Assembly (NCBI GenBank): GCA_002509405.1
Contig: DAVO01000012.1
Location: forward strand, 1-64,000
Reading direction: 5' to 3'
DNA: 64,000 bases
Source: Methanomassiliicoccaceae archaeon UBA72
GTDB lineage: Archaea > Thermoplasmatota > Thermoplasmata > Methanomassiliicoccales > Methanomethylophilaceae
A model generated the notes under the pieces. The model was not told where the DNA came from. It saw only the letters and a program-made list of their open reading frames with translations, and made no database searches. A program made the position numbers and the translations under genes. Position 1 is the stretch's first letter; each line of letters opens with the position of its first letter. Below, in pieces: positions 1-8,661 of this stretch.

Positions 1-670
1 TTCGTCCCTTGTCCTGGCGGACCCGCCAGCGGGCTACACCATGCCCGGATATATCACAAAGAGGAATACGGAACAGAAGCAGTACACTCCGCGCGAGATG
101 GTGAGGACCCGTACATTCTATCTGATCTCCCTGTCGCTGTTCTTCGTGCTTCCTGCGTACTTCATCCTCAATCCGCAGCTGGTCACCCTTGCGGCGGAGC
201 GCGGTCTGGCCGATTATGCAATCACGGGCGTGATCATAGCCGGACTGTTCAGCGCCGCCGGGCGCCTCCTCATAACCTGGCTTTCTGACATGGCGGGCCG
301 CGTCATCGCCCTGTTCCTGGTCATCGCCTTGATGGTCGCGGGCACCGTGACCCTCATATTCGCCGACGGGGCCCTGTTCCTCGTCTGCGTCGCGCTGGTC
401 TCACTGGCGTTCGGAGGAGCTTCCGGAACATATGCCTCCTTGACCGCGGACCACTTCGGGACGAAGAACATGGGCACCAACTACGGACTCGTGAAACTGG
501 GCTACGGAGCTTCCGCGCTTCTGTTCCCGTTCCTTTCCAAGGTCCTCTCGGATTCCGGCGACCTCACTCCGTCGTTCATCATCGCAACGGCCACCTGCGC
601 CGTGGCTTTCGTGCTGGTGCTTATTTTGCGGACAGTAGAGATCGAAGACGATTCCGATGGAATGATATGA
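1..670 (+). CDS. MFS transporter, C-terminal half (partial at window edge)
   Basis: The reading frame is open from base 2, so the gene begins upstream and only about 222 C-terminal residues are visible. The ATG at 41 is internal. Six hydrophobic segments fit the second half of a 12-helix major facilitator permease. A loop with the pattern GRLLITWLSDMAGR matches the conserved MFS cytoplasmic loop. The upstream LADPPAGYTMPGY segment resembles the central loop of oxalate/formate-antiporter-like (OFA) members, so OFA subfamily is the best guess. The substrate cannot be read from the sequence. It stops with TGA. Confidence 0.8.
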   Translation, partial: SSLVLADPPAGYTMPGYITKRNTEQKQYTPREMVRTRTFYLISLSLFFVLPAYFILNPQLVTLAAERGLADYAITGVIIAGLFSAAGRLLITWLSDMAGRVIALFLVIALMVAGTVTLIFADGALFLVCVALVSLAFGGASGTYASLTADHFGTKNMGTNYGLVKLGYGASALLFPFLSKVLSDSGDLTPSFIIATATCAVAFVLVLILRTVEIEDDSDGMI

Positions 671-699
671 ACGCCGACGCCAATAGTTAAAATCGTCTT

Positions 700-1145
700 G
701 CAGCGGGAGAAGGTACCGCCATTAGGAAGATGATCAGGGCTTCGGGAAAGCCCATGGGGACGGACCGCGCCATACGTGATGTCAATCCCTGCGGAGAGGC
801 GTCGCATCGCCGCGGGGCCCTCAGGACCGCATCGACGACGCGAGCTGCAAGCCGAAGAAGCGTGCCGGCTTCCCACATAAGAGGTTCGACGAGATCGACG
901 GCATCGAGACCGGAAGGGACCACGGCGCGCTTTGCATGTTCCCGCAGGTGGGCCCCGACGGACGCCGGAAGTCCGACAAGGACTTCGTGCTCACCCCATC
1001 AAAGGGAGAGGGCCTCCTCGTCCATGGTTCTGCAAGGAGTACGGGAACGACCATTTCAGGACGGTAATCCTGCCACCGCTTGAAACCCCGGAAGAAGCCT
1101 ACGACAAATTGAAAAGTTCATGGCCAGGCACAGGCGAGGGCCCGG
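700..1145 (+). pseudogene. Degraded class I aminotransferase remnant
   Basis: No intact frame exists here, but pieces in different frames spell the C-terminal third of an AlaA/AspC-like PLP aminotransferase. From about 819, frame 3 gives GPQDRIDD, then RFDEIDGIETGRDHGALCMFPQVG and a KSDKDFVL segment ending in LLVHGS near 1030. The frame then shifts to FCKEYGNDHFRTVILPPLETPEEAYDKL. Near 1113 it shifts again to KFMARHRR. At least three frameshifts in about 350 bases, while neighbouring genes are clean, argue for decay rather than sequencing error. The N-terminal two thirds, including the PLP lysine region, are absent. Confidence 0.7.
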
Positions 1146-1227
1146 GGCAGCGCCCGTCATTCCAACGGAAGGCGGCCCATGCGATGCGCAAGGCCTTGTT
1201 GAAATATCTGTAACACGTTCGATCTCC

Positions 1228-1752
1228 ATGGACTTCACCGAGATTGCCGAGAAGAGGCAGAGCTGTCGCTCTTACGATCCATCGAGGACCGTGGAGAAAG
1301 AGAAGCTGGATTCATGTCTGGAGGCGGCGAGGCTCGCGCCTTCCGCGTGCAACGCGCAACCCTTCACCATGTACGCCGTAACGGGGGATAAGGCGAAGGA
1401 GCTATCCGATCACAAGAACTCCGGGATGGGAAAGTTCGTGGAGGACTGCTCCACTTTCGTAGTGTTCGTCGAAGACAGCTACAATGCCATGGCAAAGACC
1501 GGGTCGGTGCTGACAGGCCTGGACTACAGATCGATAGATATCGGCATAGCGTGCGCTTACCTGACCGCCGAGGCCACGGAACAGGGCCTCGACACGTGCA
1601 TAATGGCATATTTCAGCAACAAGAAGGTCCAGGAGATCCTCGGGACGAGGAAGAAGATAATGCTGGTCATTGCTTTCGGATACCGCAAGGCCGACGACCA
1701 CCAGAGACCGAAGAAAAGAAAGTCCGTGGACGAGATTGTGAAAAAGATGTGA
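1228..1752 (+). CDS. Nitroreductase family FMN-dependent oxidoreductase
   Basis: This 174-residue protein begins MDFTEIAEKRQSCRSYDP. The R-x-S-x-R-x-Y and LAPSACNAQPF motifs near the N terminus are the phosphate- and flavin-binding signature of the nitroreductase fold, and the length is typical of short single-domain members. These enzymes bind FMN and reduce substrates with NAD(P)H or ferredoxin; the substrate is unknown. I chose the start at 1228 because the frame open upstream of it is aminotransferase-remnant sequence. A GAAATATC TATA-like element lies about 25 bases before it. Confidence 0.85.
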   Translation: MDFTEIAEKRQSCRSYDPSRTVEKEKLDSCLEAARLAPSACNAQPFTMYAVTGDKAKELSDHKNSGMGKFVEDCSTFVVFVEDSYNAMAKTGSVLTGLDYRSIDIGIACAYLTAEATEQGLDTCIMAYFSNKKVQEILGTRKKIMLVIAFGYRKADDHQRPKKRKSVDEIVKKM

Positions 1753-1950
1753 ATTCCCGACATCGGGGCAGGGGCGCAGGTTTTCATGACGGGGTTTTAT
1801 GATTTCCTTTGCTTGAACATCAGGTGCGTCGCGGCGGACGATGCCCTCAGGGGCGTTGGTCAAGAGGTTTTAAATAACAGTCGATGCTAAACCGCCTGAA
1901 ATATACAGGTCCTTTGTTTTGCGGGCTTTTAATATTTAGGATGAAGGATC

Positions 1951-3474
1951 ATGACAGGTTTTGAAGATCTAGGGTTAGATGTAACACTTTTGAAAGCGAT
2001 ATCGGACATGGGCTGGAACATGCCGACTCCGATACAGATCGAGGCCGTACCCGCCGGTCTTGCAGGTAGAGACATATCCGCCCAGGCGCAGACCGGTACC
2101 GGAAAGACCGGGACCTATGCGCTGATCATCATGGGGCGCACCGAGCCCGGGTCCAAAAAACCCACATCTCTGGTCCTTGCCCCCACGAGGGAGCTTGCCA
2201 CCCAGGTGGAGAATGAGATTTATAAGCTCTCCAAATACACCGGGCACAGGAGCATCTCCATTTACGGAGGGGCTAGCATAGGCGACCAGACCTATGGGCT
2301 CAGAAAAGGGGTCGACATAGTCGTAGGCACCCCCGGAAGGCTTAAGGATATGATCACCCGCGGAGTGCTCGACCTCTCTGAGATCACCGAAGTTGTACTC
2401 GACGAGGCGGACCGCATGCTGGATATGGGATTCGCCGACGAACTCGATTTCATAATGGACGCCGTTCCCAAAGACAGGCACACCCTTCTCTTCTCGGCAA
2501 CCATGGCAGAAAGCATAAAGCGCATCGCGTTCAACAGGATGCAGGACCCTATGGAGATTAGCGTGTCCAGGGACGAACCTGTCTCGGACCTCGTGACCCA
2601 GTATTGGGTCCCCATGTCGAGAGGCGCCAAGATGGAGAGGCTCGAATCGATCCTCACGAACGGGTGCCCGAAGACAGTCGTATTCTGCCAGACCAAGAAA
2701 ATGGTCGACACGCTTGCGGACGAGATGTACCAGAGGATAAAGGTCGGCACCCTGCATGGCGATATGCCCCAGGCCAAGAGGGAAAGGACGATAAGGAGCT
2801 TCAGGAACAACCGCTTCCAGGTCCTGATAGCAACAGACGTCGCCGCAAGGGGACTGGACATCAACAACATAGATCTAGTCGTTAATTACGACGTGCCGAT
2901 GGACTCCGAGAACTACCTCCACAGGATCGGACGCACCGGACGCGCAGGTAAAGAGGGGATAGCCGTTTCGTTCGTAACCAAACAGGAAGAGTATCACATA
3001 AGGCAGTACGAAAGGGAGACAGGCAAGAAGATACTCAAGGTAAGGGCAGACGAGATCCCATCCGCCGGCACGATGGTCATCGAGGATCAGGTCAGGGCCC
3101 CGGCGAAAGCTCAGAGGCAGTTCGCCACCGTTCCGATAAACGATACCAAGAAACCCGTAAGGCCGGTGATAGCCACGACAGAAGACGGGAAGAAGATGGT
3201 GGTTCTGCAGATAAACCTCGGACGCGACGATGGCTTCAGCAAGACCCAGATTTCGGACCTTGTAAAACGCGTAGGTAAGCTGGAGGACGTTTTCGTCGGC
3301 AACGTGGGACTTGGAAGGTCCAAATCATTCATCGAGATCCGCGAGGACAGGAGCGACCGCACTATGGCGACCATGTCAGAGTACCGCCATAAGAAGAAGG
3401 AAGTGCTGATGGAGCCTGCGGATAAGAAGGCGAAATATCAGGAGAAGAAGCACAAAAGCTACGGGCAGTACTGA
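1951..3474 (+). CDS. DEAD-box ATP-dependent RNA helicase
   Basis: This 507-residue protein has the full helicase core: Q motif (TPIQIEA), Walker A AQTGTGKT at 46-53, PTRELA, TPGR, DEAD at 151-154, SAT at 182-184, and the C-terminal RGLDI and HRIGRTGR motifs. After about residue 400 there is a DbpA/CsdA-like RNA-binding domain followed by a basic lysine-rich tail. It probably unwinds structured RNA in ribosome assembly or cold adaptation, as CsdA/DeaD does; that role is inferred from architecture. A TTTTAATATTTA element at about 1926-1937 is the likely TATA box, and a T-rich tract follows the stop. Confidence 0.93.
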   Translation: MTGFEDLGLDVTLLKAISDMGWNMPTPIQIEAVPAGLAGRDISAQAQTGTGKTGTYALIIMGRTEPGSKKPTSLVLAPTRELATQVENEIYKLSKYTGHRSISIYGGASIGDQTYGLRKGVDIVVGTPGRLKDMITRGVLDLSEITEVVLDEADRMLDMGFADELDFIMDAVPKDRHTLLFSATMAESIKRIAFNRMQDPMEISVSRDEPVSDLVTQYWVPMSRGAKMERLESILTNGCPKTVVFCQTKKMVDTLADEMYQRIKVGTLHGDMPQAKRERTIRSFRNNRFQVLIATDVAARGLDINNIDLVVNYDVPMDSENYLHRIGRTGRAGKEGIAVSFVTKQEEYHIRQYERETGKKILKVRADEIPSAGTMVIEDQVRAPAKAQRQFATVPINDTKKPVRPVIATTEDGKKMVVLQINLGRDDGFSKTQISDLVKRVGKLEDVFVGNVGLGRSKSFIEIREDRSDRTMATMSEYRHKKKEVLMEPADKKAKYQEKKHKSYGQY

Positions 3475-3478
3475 TCCT

Positions 3479-3500
3479 GCCCGTTTTTTCTTTTTGTCTT
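3479..3500 (+). terminator. T-rich terminator after the helicase gene
   Basis: The tract cccgttttttctttttgtctt immediately follows the helicase stop codon. Archaeal RNA polymerase terminates at such oligo-T stretches without needing a hairpin. Confidence 0.55.
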
Positions 3501-3546
3501 AAAAACGGCAACGCCCCCCAGATACCGGAGGGCTGCTTAAAAATGT

Positions 3547-3583
3547 CCGTCAGCCATAGGGGAGATGCCCTATGGCATGACGG
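3547..3583 (-). terminator. Hairpin terminator of the riboflavin operon
   Basis: Bases 3547-3561 pair with 3568-3583 in a 15-bp stem with one bulged base and a 6-base loop. On the minus strand the stem is followed by ATTTTTAA. It sits directly after the ribH stop, between convergent genes, so it most likely ends the rib transcript. Confidence 0.6.
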
Positions 3584-3584
3584 T

Positions 3585-4001
3585 TTAAACTTTCTCGAGC
3601 CTCTGAAGCATCTTCACGACGGAATCGACGGCGTCGCGCCCCTTCTCGATCCTGTCCATGGCCTGCAGCTGGGTCTCCCCAGGCCCGGATACTCCGAGGG
3701 CTATGGGCTTGTTGTAGTCCAGGGACAGGTCGGTGATCTTCCTCGCCGCCTGTGCGATTATGACCTGGTCATGGTCCGTTTCCCCTTTGATCACGGCACC
3801 GATGGTGATCACAGCGTCGATATCGTCCTGTTCTGCCAGTTTTTTGACCGCCAGGGGCATGTCGTAAACACCGGGGACGAATATCTCCTTGGTTATCTTC
3901 ACGCCCAAGAACTCCGCCTCTGCTTTTGCTCTCTCGATCATCATCGATGTGACGTCGAAGTTGAACTCGGCAGCCACCATCCCAATCCTGTACTCTTTCA
4001 T
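3585..4001 (-). CDS. ribH: 6,7-dimethyl-8-ribityllumazine synthase
   Basis: This 138-residue protein condenses 5-amino-6-ribitylaminouracil with dihydroxybutanone phosphate, the penultimate riboflavin step. The family signatures are visible: AEFNFDVT at the N terminus, VPGVYDMPLA, and GAVIKGETDHDQV with the catalytic histidine at 77. The length is normal for the archaeal enzyme. It is the last gene of a four-gene minus-strand operon that also makes its second substrate (ribB) and uses its product (ribC), and its start lies 4 bases after the upstream ribC stop. Confidence 0.95.
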   Translation of the reverse strand: MKEYRIGMVAAEFNFDVTSMMIERAKAEAEFLGVKITKEIFVPGVYDMPLAVKKLAEQDDIDAVITIGAVIKGETDHDQVIIAQAARKITDLSLDYNKPIALGVSGPGETQLQAMDRIEKGRDAVDSVVKMLQRLEKV

Positions 4002-4005
4002 TTCT

Positions 4006-4476
4006 TCACCTCATCCTTACGGGTCCAGCGTCTTTGAATCCCTGTCTCTGGCCTGTGCCCGCCTGGGCGGTCATCCTTTCCGGGTGGAAGAGAAGGTTGT
4101 ACGCGTTCACGGCGTGTTCCCTGGTCCTCGCATCCGCCAGGGCGGCCAGCTCCCTGTCGTCTTCGGCCTCGTCGATGTGGACGAAAACCTCGATAATGTG
4201 CTTGTTGGTCATAAGTTGGGCGCGTATCAACCCTGTCGACGCCTCGTGGGCGCACATCTTATCCTTCTCTTTCGGTCCCGGCATGCCTAGGGCCATCACG
4301 ATGTCGCATTTCTGCTCCTCGATGAGCTTCTTGCACGCGACAGGCAGGTCCTTCACTCCTGGAACGGTATACCTGACCACCCTGTATCCCGTGCCGGTCC
4401 TTCCGAGCTCGTCTATTGCCGCCTTCCCCATGTCGTAACGGGCAAAAGTGGTGTCTGCGATGCCTATCAGCTTCAT
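4006..4476 (-). CDS. ribC: Riboflavin synthase, archaeal type
   Basis: This 156-residue protein belongs to the archaeal riboflavin synthase family, which is related to lumazine synthase and unrelated to bacterial RibE. It dismutates two lumazines into riboflavin. Recognisable segments are MKLIGIADTTFARYDMG, YTVPGVKDLPVA and MALGMPGPKEKDK. I placed the start at 4476 because MKLIGIADTTF is the family N terminus. That ATG overlaps the ribL stop (TGA), which indicates translational coupling in the operon. Confidence 0.93.
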   Translation of the reverse strand: MKLIGIADTTFARYDMGKAAIDELGRTGTGYRVVRYTVPGVKDLPVACKKLIEEQKCDIVMALGMPGPKEKDKMCAHEASTGLIRAQLMTNKHIIEVFVHIDEAEDDRELAALADARTREHAVNAYNLLFHPERMTAQAGTGQRQGFKDAGPVRMR

Positions 4477-4901
4477 ACCTTGTCCTCCATGGAATTGATT
4501 TTGCTTATTATGCGCCGGGTCGCGGCCAGGTCTTCGGCGCATTCGGTGGCCCTGCATACCCTGATGCCTCTGAGGCCGTGGGCCTCGAGGCTCTTCGACA
4601 GGTCCTCCTCTTTGAAGTACTGGTCGAATCCGAGCACGATAACATCGGGGTCAATCTCTCGGACGGTCTCGAATATGTCCCCGTCCTTCCCGACCACGGC
4701 CCTGTCCACAGGTTTCAGCGAACCGACTATGCGGACCCTCATGCCCTCGGGCGTAACAGGCTCGTGCTTCCGTCGTCTGACGGTTTTGTCGCACGCGACA
4801 ACGACCACCAGCTCATCGCCCATGGACCTGGCCTGCTCCAGATAGGATATGTGGCCCGTGTGTATTATGTCGAAGACCCCGGACGCCATGACCCTTGTCA
4901 T
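4473..4901 (-). CDS. ribL: FAD synthase (archaeal RibL nucleotidyltransferase)
   Basis: This 142-residue cytidylyltransferase-fold protein starts MTRVMASGVFDIIHTGH. The HTGH motif (residues 14-17) is the HxGH nucleotide-binding signature. A later VLGFDQYFKEEDL segment matches archaeal RibL, which transfers AMP from ATP to FMN to make FAD. The start at 4901 overlaps the ribB stop in a TGATG arrangement. It sits second in the rib operon. The riboflavin kinase that would supply FMN is not in this window. Confidence 0.88.
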   Translation of the reverse strand: MTRVMASGVFDIIHTGHISYLEQARSMGDELVVVVACDKTVRRRKHEPVTPEGMRVRIVGSLKPVDRAVVGKDGDIFETVREIDPDVIVLGFDQYFKEEDLSKSLEAHGLRGIRVCRATECAEDLAATRRIISKINSMEDKV

Positions 4902-5611
4902 CAGTAGTCTGCTCCGTTCTTTTTCTTGAACTCTTCCCATTTGCCGAGGACCTGGTCCCCGGTTATGAACTCGATGTTGTTCTCGTCCGCGAATCTTATG
5001 ACGTCTTTTTTGGTCATCGAACTGCCGTCGTCACCCATCATCTCGCATATGGTGGCAGACGGATTTACACCGGCCATGTACATCATGGCGGTGCACAGTT
5101 CCGTGTGCCCCTTTCTGTTTGTAAGTATGTGCTCCGTGGCATTAAGCAAATGTACATGTCCCGGGGACCTGAACTCTTCCCCGATCTCCCTGGCTATTTC
5201 GGACGCGGGCTTGTCCTGGAACAGTACCTCCGCGAACCTTGAGATCGTGAGCGCCCGGTCCCTGTCGGTTATCCCCGTGTAGGTCTTCCGGTGGTTTATT
5301 GTAACACCGAAAGAAGATTTCGTGTTGTCGTACGGTATGTCGTTCGGGGCCATCGCCCTGAGCAGGGGGAATCTGTTCGAATCGTCGTAATAAACGTCGG
5401 CCATGTAGGGCAGGCCGATCTCCGTCGCCTTGTCGTAGGGAGTGGTGGTGCAGATCAGCCCTCCTGCCTTCTTCCTCATCATCTGCACAGCCTCGTACGT
5501 GATGTACTGCGAGGCGATCGTCATATCCGATTCGCCTTCCCTGTCGTCGAAATCGTAGACAAGTATGACCTTGCCCTGCCTAATGTCATTCAGGGCCTTT
5601 TTGAAGTTCAT
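4901..5611 (-). CDS. ribB: 3,4-dihydroxy-2-butanone 4-phosphate synthase
   Basis: This 236-residue enzyme converts ribulose 5-phosphate to dihydroxybutanone phosphate. The acidic metal-binding loop DDREGESDM (residues 22-30) and the later GHVHLL and GHTELCTAMM segments are diagnostic. There is no GTP cyclohydrolase II domain, as expected in archaea. It is the first gene of the rib operon. On the minus strand a TTTTTTATACAG element at about 5640-5651 lies 30-40 bases before the start and is the probable operon promoter. A longer upstream frame exists but lacks family similarity. Confidence 0.95.
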   Translation of the reverse strand: MNFKKALNDIRQGKVILVYDFDDREGESDMTIASQYITYEAVQMMRKKAGGLICTTTPYDKATEIGLPYMADVYYDDSNRFPLLRAMAPNDIPYDNTKSSFGVTINHRKTYTGITDRDRALTISRFAEVLFQDKPASEIAREIGEEFRSPGHVHLLNATEHILTNRKGHTELCTAMMYMAGVNPSATICEMMGDDGSSMTKKDVIRFADENNIEFITGDQVLGKWEEFKKKNGADY

Positions 5612-5756
5612 CAAATCACCAGGGGTCTGCCAAAGCGACTGTATAAAAAAACTGTTGGCAATGTACCAGCATTTTAGTAGACAGCAGACGACGTGTGCCA
5701 CCGGTAGAAAAACGACGGAATAACACTTTAAATATCTGCATCGGCTGGTACGAACG

Positions 5757-6776
5757 ATGTCCGATGGGAAGAATGTACAGGGTACGATGATCTTCAGGAA
5801 CACCGCCAGTTTCCCGGAGCAGATAGAGGCGGCGCTGGAAGAAGAGATCCCCGCCATCCCGAAGGCCGGGAAGGTATGCATATGCGGCATGGGGGCATCC
5901 GCTCTCGCAGGCGAGATCCTCTCTGATTTTGCCGACGGTACATCTAAAACGCCGCTTTTCATAATCCGGAGGACCGAGTTCCCGAAGTGGGTGGGGGAGG
6001 ACACTTGGACGATACTCGTGAGCTACTCCGGAAACACCAAGGAAACGCTGATCGCCTACGATGAGGCGATACGCCGCAACTGCAAGGTCATATGCATCAC
6101 GTCGGGAGGGGAGCTATACTCCAAATGCCTCAGCCGCAAGGACGTGGCCGTCACCCTGCCGGGAGGCATGCAGTCGCGTGTCGCCCTGGGCAGCATCATC
6201 GGTAGGATGGCTTCGATACTGGAGGAGATGGGGGTGTGCGAGGCGAAGACCGAACTAAAGAAAATCGTCCCGGTGCTCAAGGCGGAGAGAGACAGGGTCG
6301 TAAAGGACGACTGCAAGGTCGCAAGGGCGATCGCCGACAAGCTAATCGACAAGATCCCCGTGATCTACAGTCTCGCCAACATGCGCTCTTCCGCAATAAG
6401 GTGGAAGACTCAGATAAATGAAAATTCCAAGAACATATCATTCTGCGGTTCCATTCCCGAGTTCAATCACAACGAGATAGTGGGCTGGACGGACGACGGG
6501 AACAACAACCGTAATTTCGTCCCGGTCGTCCTTTACGACGACAACGCGTCGAAGATGATGAGAAGCATGACTGACACGTCCATAGGCATACTTGTGGACA
6601 AGAATCTCGAGACGATAACCCTTCACGTCGAGGGGACCGGAAATCTGGAGAAAAATCTCAAGTGCATAATCCTCGGAGACATCGTCTCGTTGTGTCTCGC
6701 GGACCTCCGCAGCACCGACCCGACCACCGAGAAGCCCCTCCGCGACGTCCGCGACCGGGCCGGCGTCCCGCTGTGA
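5757..6776 (+). CDS. Bifunctional phosphoglucose/phosphomannose isomerase (SIS domain)
   Basis: This 339-residue protein has two sugar-isomerase (SIS) half-domains. CICGMGASALAGEIL near residue 40 and LVSYSGNTKETL near 90 are the phosphosugar-binding loops. The second domain carries NENSKN and EFNHNEIVGW, typical of the archaeal PGI/PMI family. It interconverts fructose 6-phosphate with glucose 6-phosphate and mannose 6-phosphate. The TATA-like CTTTAAATATC at about 5727 gives a near-leaderless start at 5757. The gene is divergent from the rib operon. Confidence 0.88.
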   Translation: MSDGKNVQGTMIFRNTASFPEQIEAALEEEIPAIPKAGKVCICGMGASALAGEILSDFADGTSKTPLFIIRRTEFPKWVGEDTWTILVSYSGNTKETLIAYDEAIRRNCKVICITSGGELYSKCLSRKDVAVTLPGGMQSRVALGSIIGRMASILEEMGVCEAKTELKKIVPVLKAERDRVVKDDCKVARAIADKLIDKIPVIYSLANMRSSAIRWKTQINENSKNISFCGSIPEFNHNEIVGWTDDGNNNRNFVPVVLYDDNASKMMRSMTDTSIGILVDKNLETITLHVEGTGNLEKNLKCIILGDIVSLCLADLRSTDPTTEKPLRDVRDRAGVPL

Positions 6777-6822
6777 CTACCAATCCTTTTTTACCGTGCA
6801 ACGGTTACAAGGTAACGATATA

Positions 6823-8106
6823 ATGACCGCAGAGGATGCAAAATACATCAGAGAGCAGGTGATGAATCATAACAAGTGGTTCGAGGAATCTATCCCTATG
6901 ATAGCGTCCGAGAATCTCATGAGCCCACTGGCCAAAGAGGTGCTGATCTCGGATTTCGCCGACAGGTATGCCGAGGGGCTTCCCGGAAAGCGCTACTATC
7001 AGGGAAATATCTACGTTGACAAGGTCGAGACGAAAGCCATAGAGCTTGCCAAAAAGCTTTTCAATGCTGATTTCGCCGATGTAAGGCCGATCTCCGGAAC
7101 GGTCGCCAACATGGCCGTCCTATTCGCCTTCGCCGAACCCGGCGATACCATCACGACATGTGCTCTGGCCCAGGGGGCACACATATCCACATGCGAGTTC
7201 GGAGCATTCGGACAGAGGGCCGTAAACTCGGTCAACTATCCTTTCAACGAAGAGAACATGAACATCGACGTGGACGGGACCATAAAGCTGCTGAAGCAGG
7301 TTAAGCCCAAGGTCGCGCAGTTCGGGCTGTCCGTCTTCCTGTTCCCGCCGCCCCTGAAGGAGCTGGAGGACACCTTCAACGAAGTCGGTTGCCTGGTATG
7401 GGAAGACTGTGCCCACGTCCTCGGACTCATCGCAGGCGGACAGTTCCATGATCCCCTGAGAGAAGGCGTGAACTTGATCTCGTCCTCCACGCACAAGACG
7501 TTCCCCGGTCCAAACCACGGGTTGCTGCTCGGATCCAATATGACCGAGGAGCAGGAGAAGAAGCTTCAGAAGGCCGTCTTCCCGGGAGTCACATCGAGCC
7601 ACCACCTCCACGCCATGGCGGCGCTGGCCGTGACGCTGGCCGAGATGGAGGTCTTCGCCAAGGATTATGCCGCGCAGACATGCAAGAACTCCCGCCAGCT
7701 GGGCGAGTCGCTTTACGAGCTCGGGATCCCGGTGCTCTGCCCGGACCTGGGATTCACCAGGTCCCATGCCATCGCCGTCGACGTCTCCGAGTTCGGAGGC
7801 GGGAAGGAATGCGCACAGCTTCTGGAGGATGCGAACATCATCTGCAACAAGAACATGCTCCCCAGGGATACAAGCTCAGTGCGCCCCTCGGGCCTCAGGC
7901 TGGGCGCCCAGGAATTGACCCGTGTCGGCATGAAGGAGAGCGAAATGAAAGAGGTCGCCGAACTCATAGCCCGCGTGGTCAAGAAGAAAGAAGATCCGGC
8001 CAAGGTCAAAAAGGACGTCAAGGCGCTGAAGAGGCAGTTCTCGAACATCCAATACTGCTTCAACGCCGGAGAGCCCGCATACGAGTACCGCAAACTCGTA
8101 CCGTGA
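6823..8106 (+). CDS. glyA: Serine hydroxymethyltransferase, archaeal type
   Basis: This 427-residue PLP enzyme interconverts serine and glycine with transfer of a one-carbon unit to a pterin, tetrahydromethanopterin or folate. The substrate-binding MIASENLMSP and GKRYYQGN motifs and the PLP-lysine motif SSTHKTFPGPNHG (Lys 225) are clear. The FPGPNHG form differs from the bacterial LRGPRGG and matches the archaeal branch. I prefer the ATG at 6823 over the GTG at 6796 because MTAEDAKYIREQ is a plausible N terminus and the upstream codons show no conservation. Confidence 0.93.
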   Translation: MTAEDAKYIREQVMNHNKWFEESIPMIASENLMSPLAKEVLISDFADRYAEGLPGKRYYQGNIYVDKVETKAIELAKKLFNADFADVRPISGTVANMAVLFAFAEPGDTITTCALAQGAHISTCEFGAFGQRAVNSVNYPFNEENMNIDVDGTIKLLKQVKPKVAQFGLSVFLFPPPLKELEDTFNEVGCLVWEDCAHVLGLIAGGQFHDPLREGVNLISSSTHKTFPGPNHGLLLGSNMTEEQEKKLQKAVFPGVTSSHHLHAMAALAVTLAEMEVFAKDYAAQTCKNSRQLGESLYELGIPVLCPDLGFTRSHAIAVDVSEFGGGKECAQLLEDANIICNKNMLPRDTSSVRPSGLRLGAQELTRVGMKESEMKEVAELIARVVKKKEDPAKVKKDVKALKRQFSNIQYCFNAGEPAYEYRKLVP

Positions 8107-8124
8107 TCCCTGCACAAATTCCTT

Positions 8125-8156
8125 ACCCGCGCATCGCGCGGGTCTATTCATTTTTT
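8125..8156 (+). terminator. Hairpin terminator after glyA
   Basis: ACCCGCGC (8125-8132) pairs perfectly with GCGCGGGT (8136-8143) around a 3-base loop. A run of six T follows at 8151-8156. Confidence 0.7.
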
Positions 8157-8250
8157 CCGAAATGCTTATGTTAATGTGAATTATCGACCGCGCATAGCGC
8201 GCAGGTCAATCATTTATAGCTGGAATTCGGTTCTCAACCGGTGAACAGAT

Positions 8251-8562
8251 ATGGGATTCATGGACAAAGTATCGGCCGGAATTAAGAACGTTGATAACAA
8301 GATAGGATCCGACATCGACGAGAGCAGATATAACTCAAAGATACGCGACCTCCAGAAGGAGATCGACGAAATGAAGTCGAAGCTCGGCGACAGCGTCTAC
8401 CAGGCGTTCCTCAAGGGAGAGGCCTTCGACGGCAAGAAATGCTGCGAGAAAATAAAGGCAAAGTATGAGGAGATCGACGTCACCGAGAAGGAAAAGCAGG
8501 AAATGGTCGCCGCAGCAAAGGCCGAACGCGAGAGCAACCGCAGAGAAGCCCAGCAGAAGTAA
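8251..8562 (+). CDS. Small charged coiled-coil protein, function unknown
   Basis: This 103-residue soluble protein is rich in Lys and Glu. Heptad-like leucines and isoleucines at residues 30-45 (KIRDLQKEIDEMKSKLG) and a long helical C terminus suggest a coiled coil. A Cys-Cys pair lies in GKKCCEKI. I do not recognise a family with a known role. The gene is monocistronic: a TATA element (CATTTATAGC) at about 8211 and a GGTGA ribosome-binding site precede it, and a hairpin terminator follows. The clean transcription unit and coding composition support a real gene. Confidence 0.8.
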   Translation: MGFMDKVSAGIKNVDNKIGSDIDESRYNSKIRDLQKEIDEMKSKLGDSVYQAFLKGEAFDGKKCCEKIKAKYEEIDVTEKEKQEMVAAAKAERESNRREAQQK

Positions 8563-8577
8563 GGCAGAAACCTCAGT

Positions 8578-8613
8578 GCTGCCGGGGTTTCCAGGCAGCG
8601 CATTCTTTTTTCT
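8578..8613 (+). terminator. Hairpin terminator
   Basis: GCTGCC (8578-8583) pairs with GGCAGC (8594-8599), and a T-rich run at 8603-8611 follows. It separates the coiled-coil gene from the DtxR-type regulator gene. Confidence 0.6.
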
Positions 8614-8616
8614 GAT

Positions 8617-8630
8617 TTAGGTATAACTAA
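8617..8630 (+). promoter_or_regulatory. Candidate DtxR-family operator over the promoter
   Basis: TTAGGTATAACTAA is a near-perfect 14-base palindrome (12 of 14 positions symmetric). It lies 32-45 bases before the regulator start, where a TATA box for a short-leader transcript should be. Metal-dependent DtxR/MntR-type repressors bind AT-rich palindromes of this kind, so autoregulation of the regulator-feoB unit by bound metal is likely. This is inferred from position and symmetry only. Confidence 0.55.
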
Positions 8631-8661
8631 TTTTATTAACAGGCCGTACATACATAATCTG

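Noticed and set aside
1402..1863. A 153-codon minus-strand frame over the nitroreductase gene
   Set aside because: It is antisense to a clear nitroreductase and has no family pattern.
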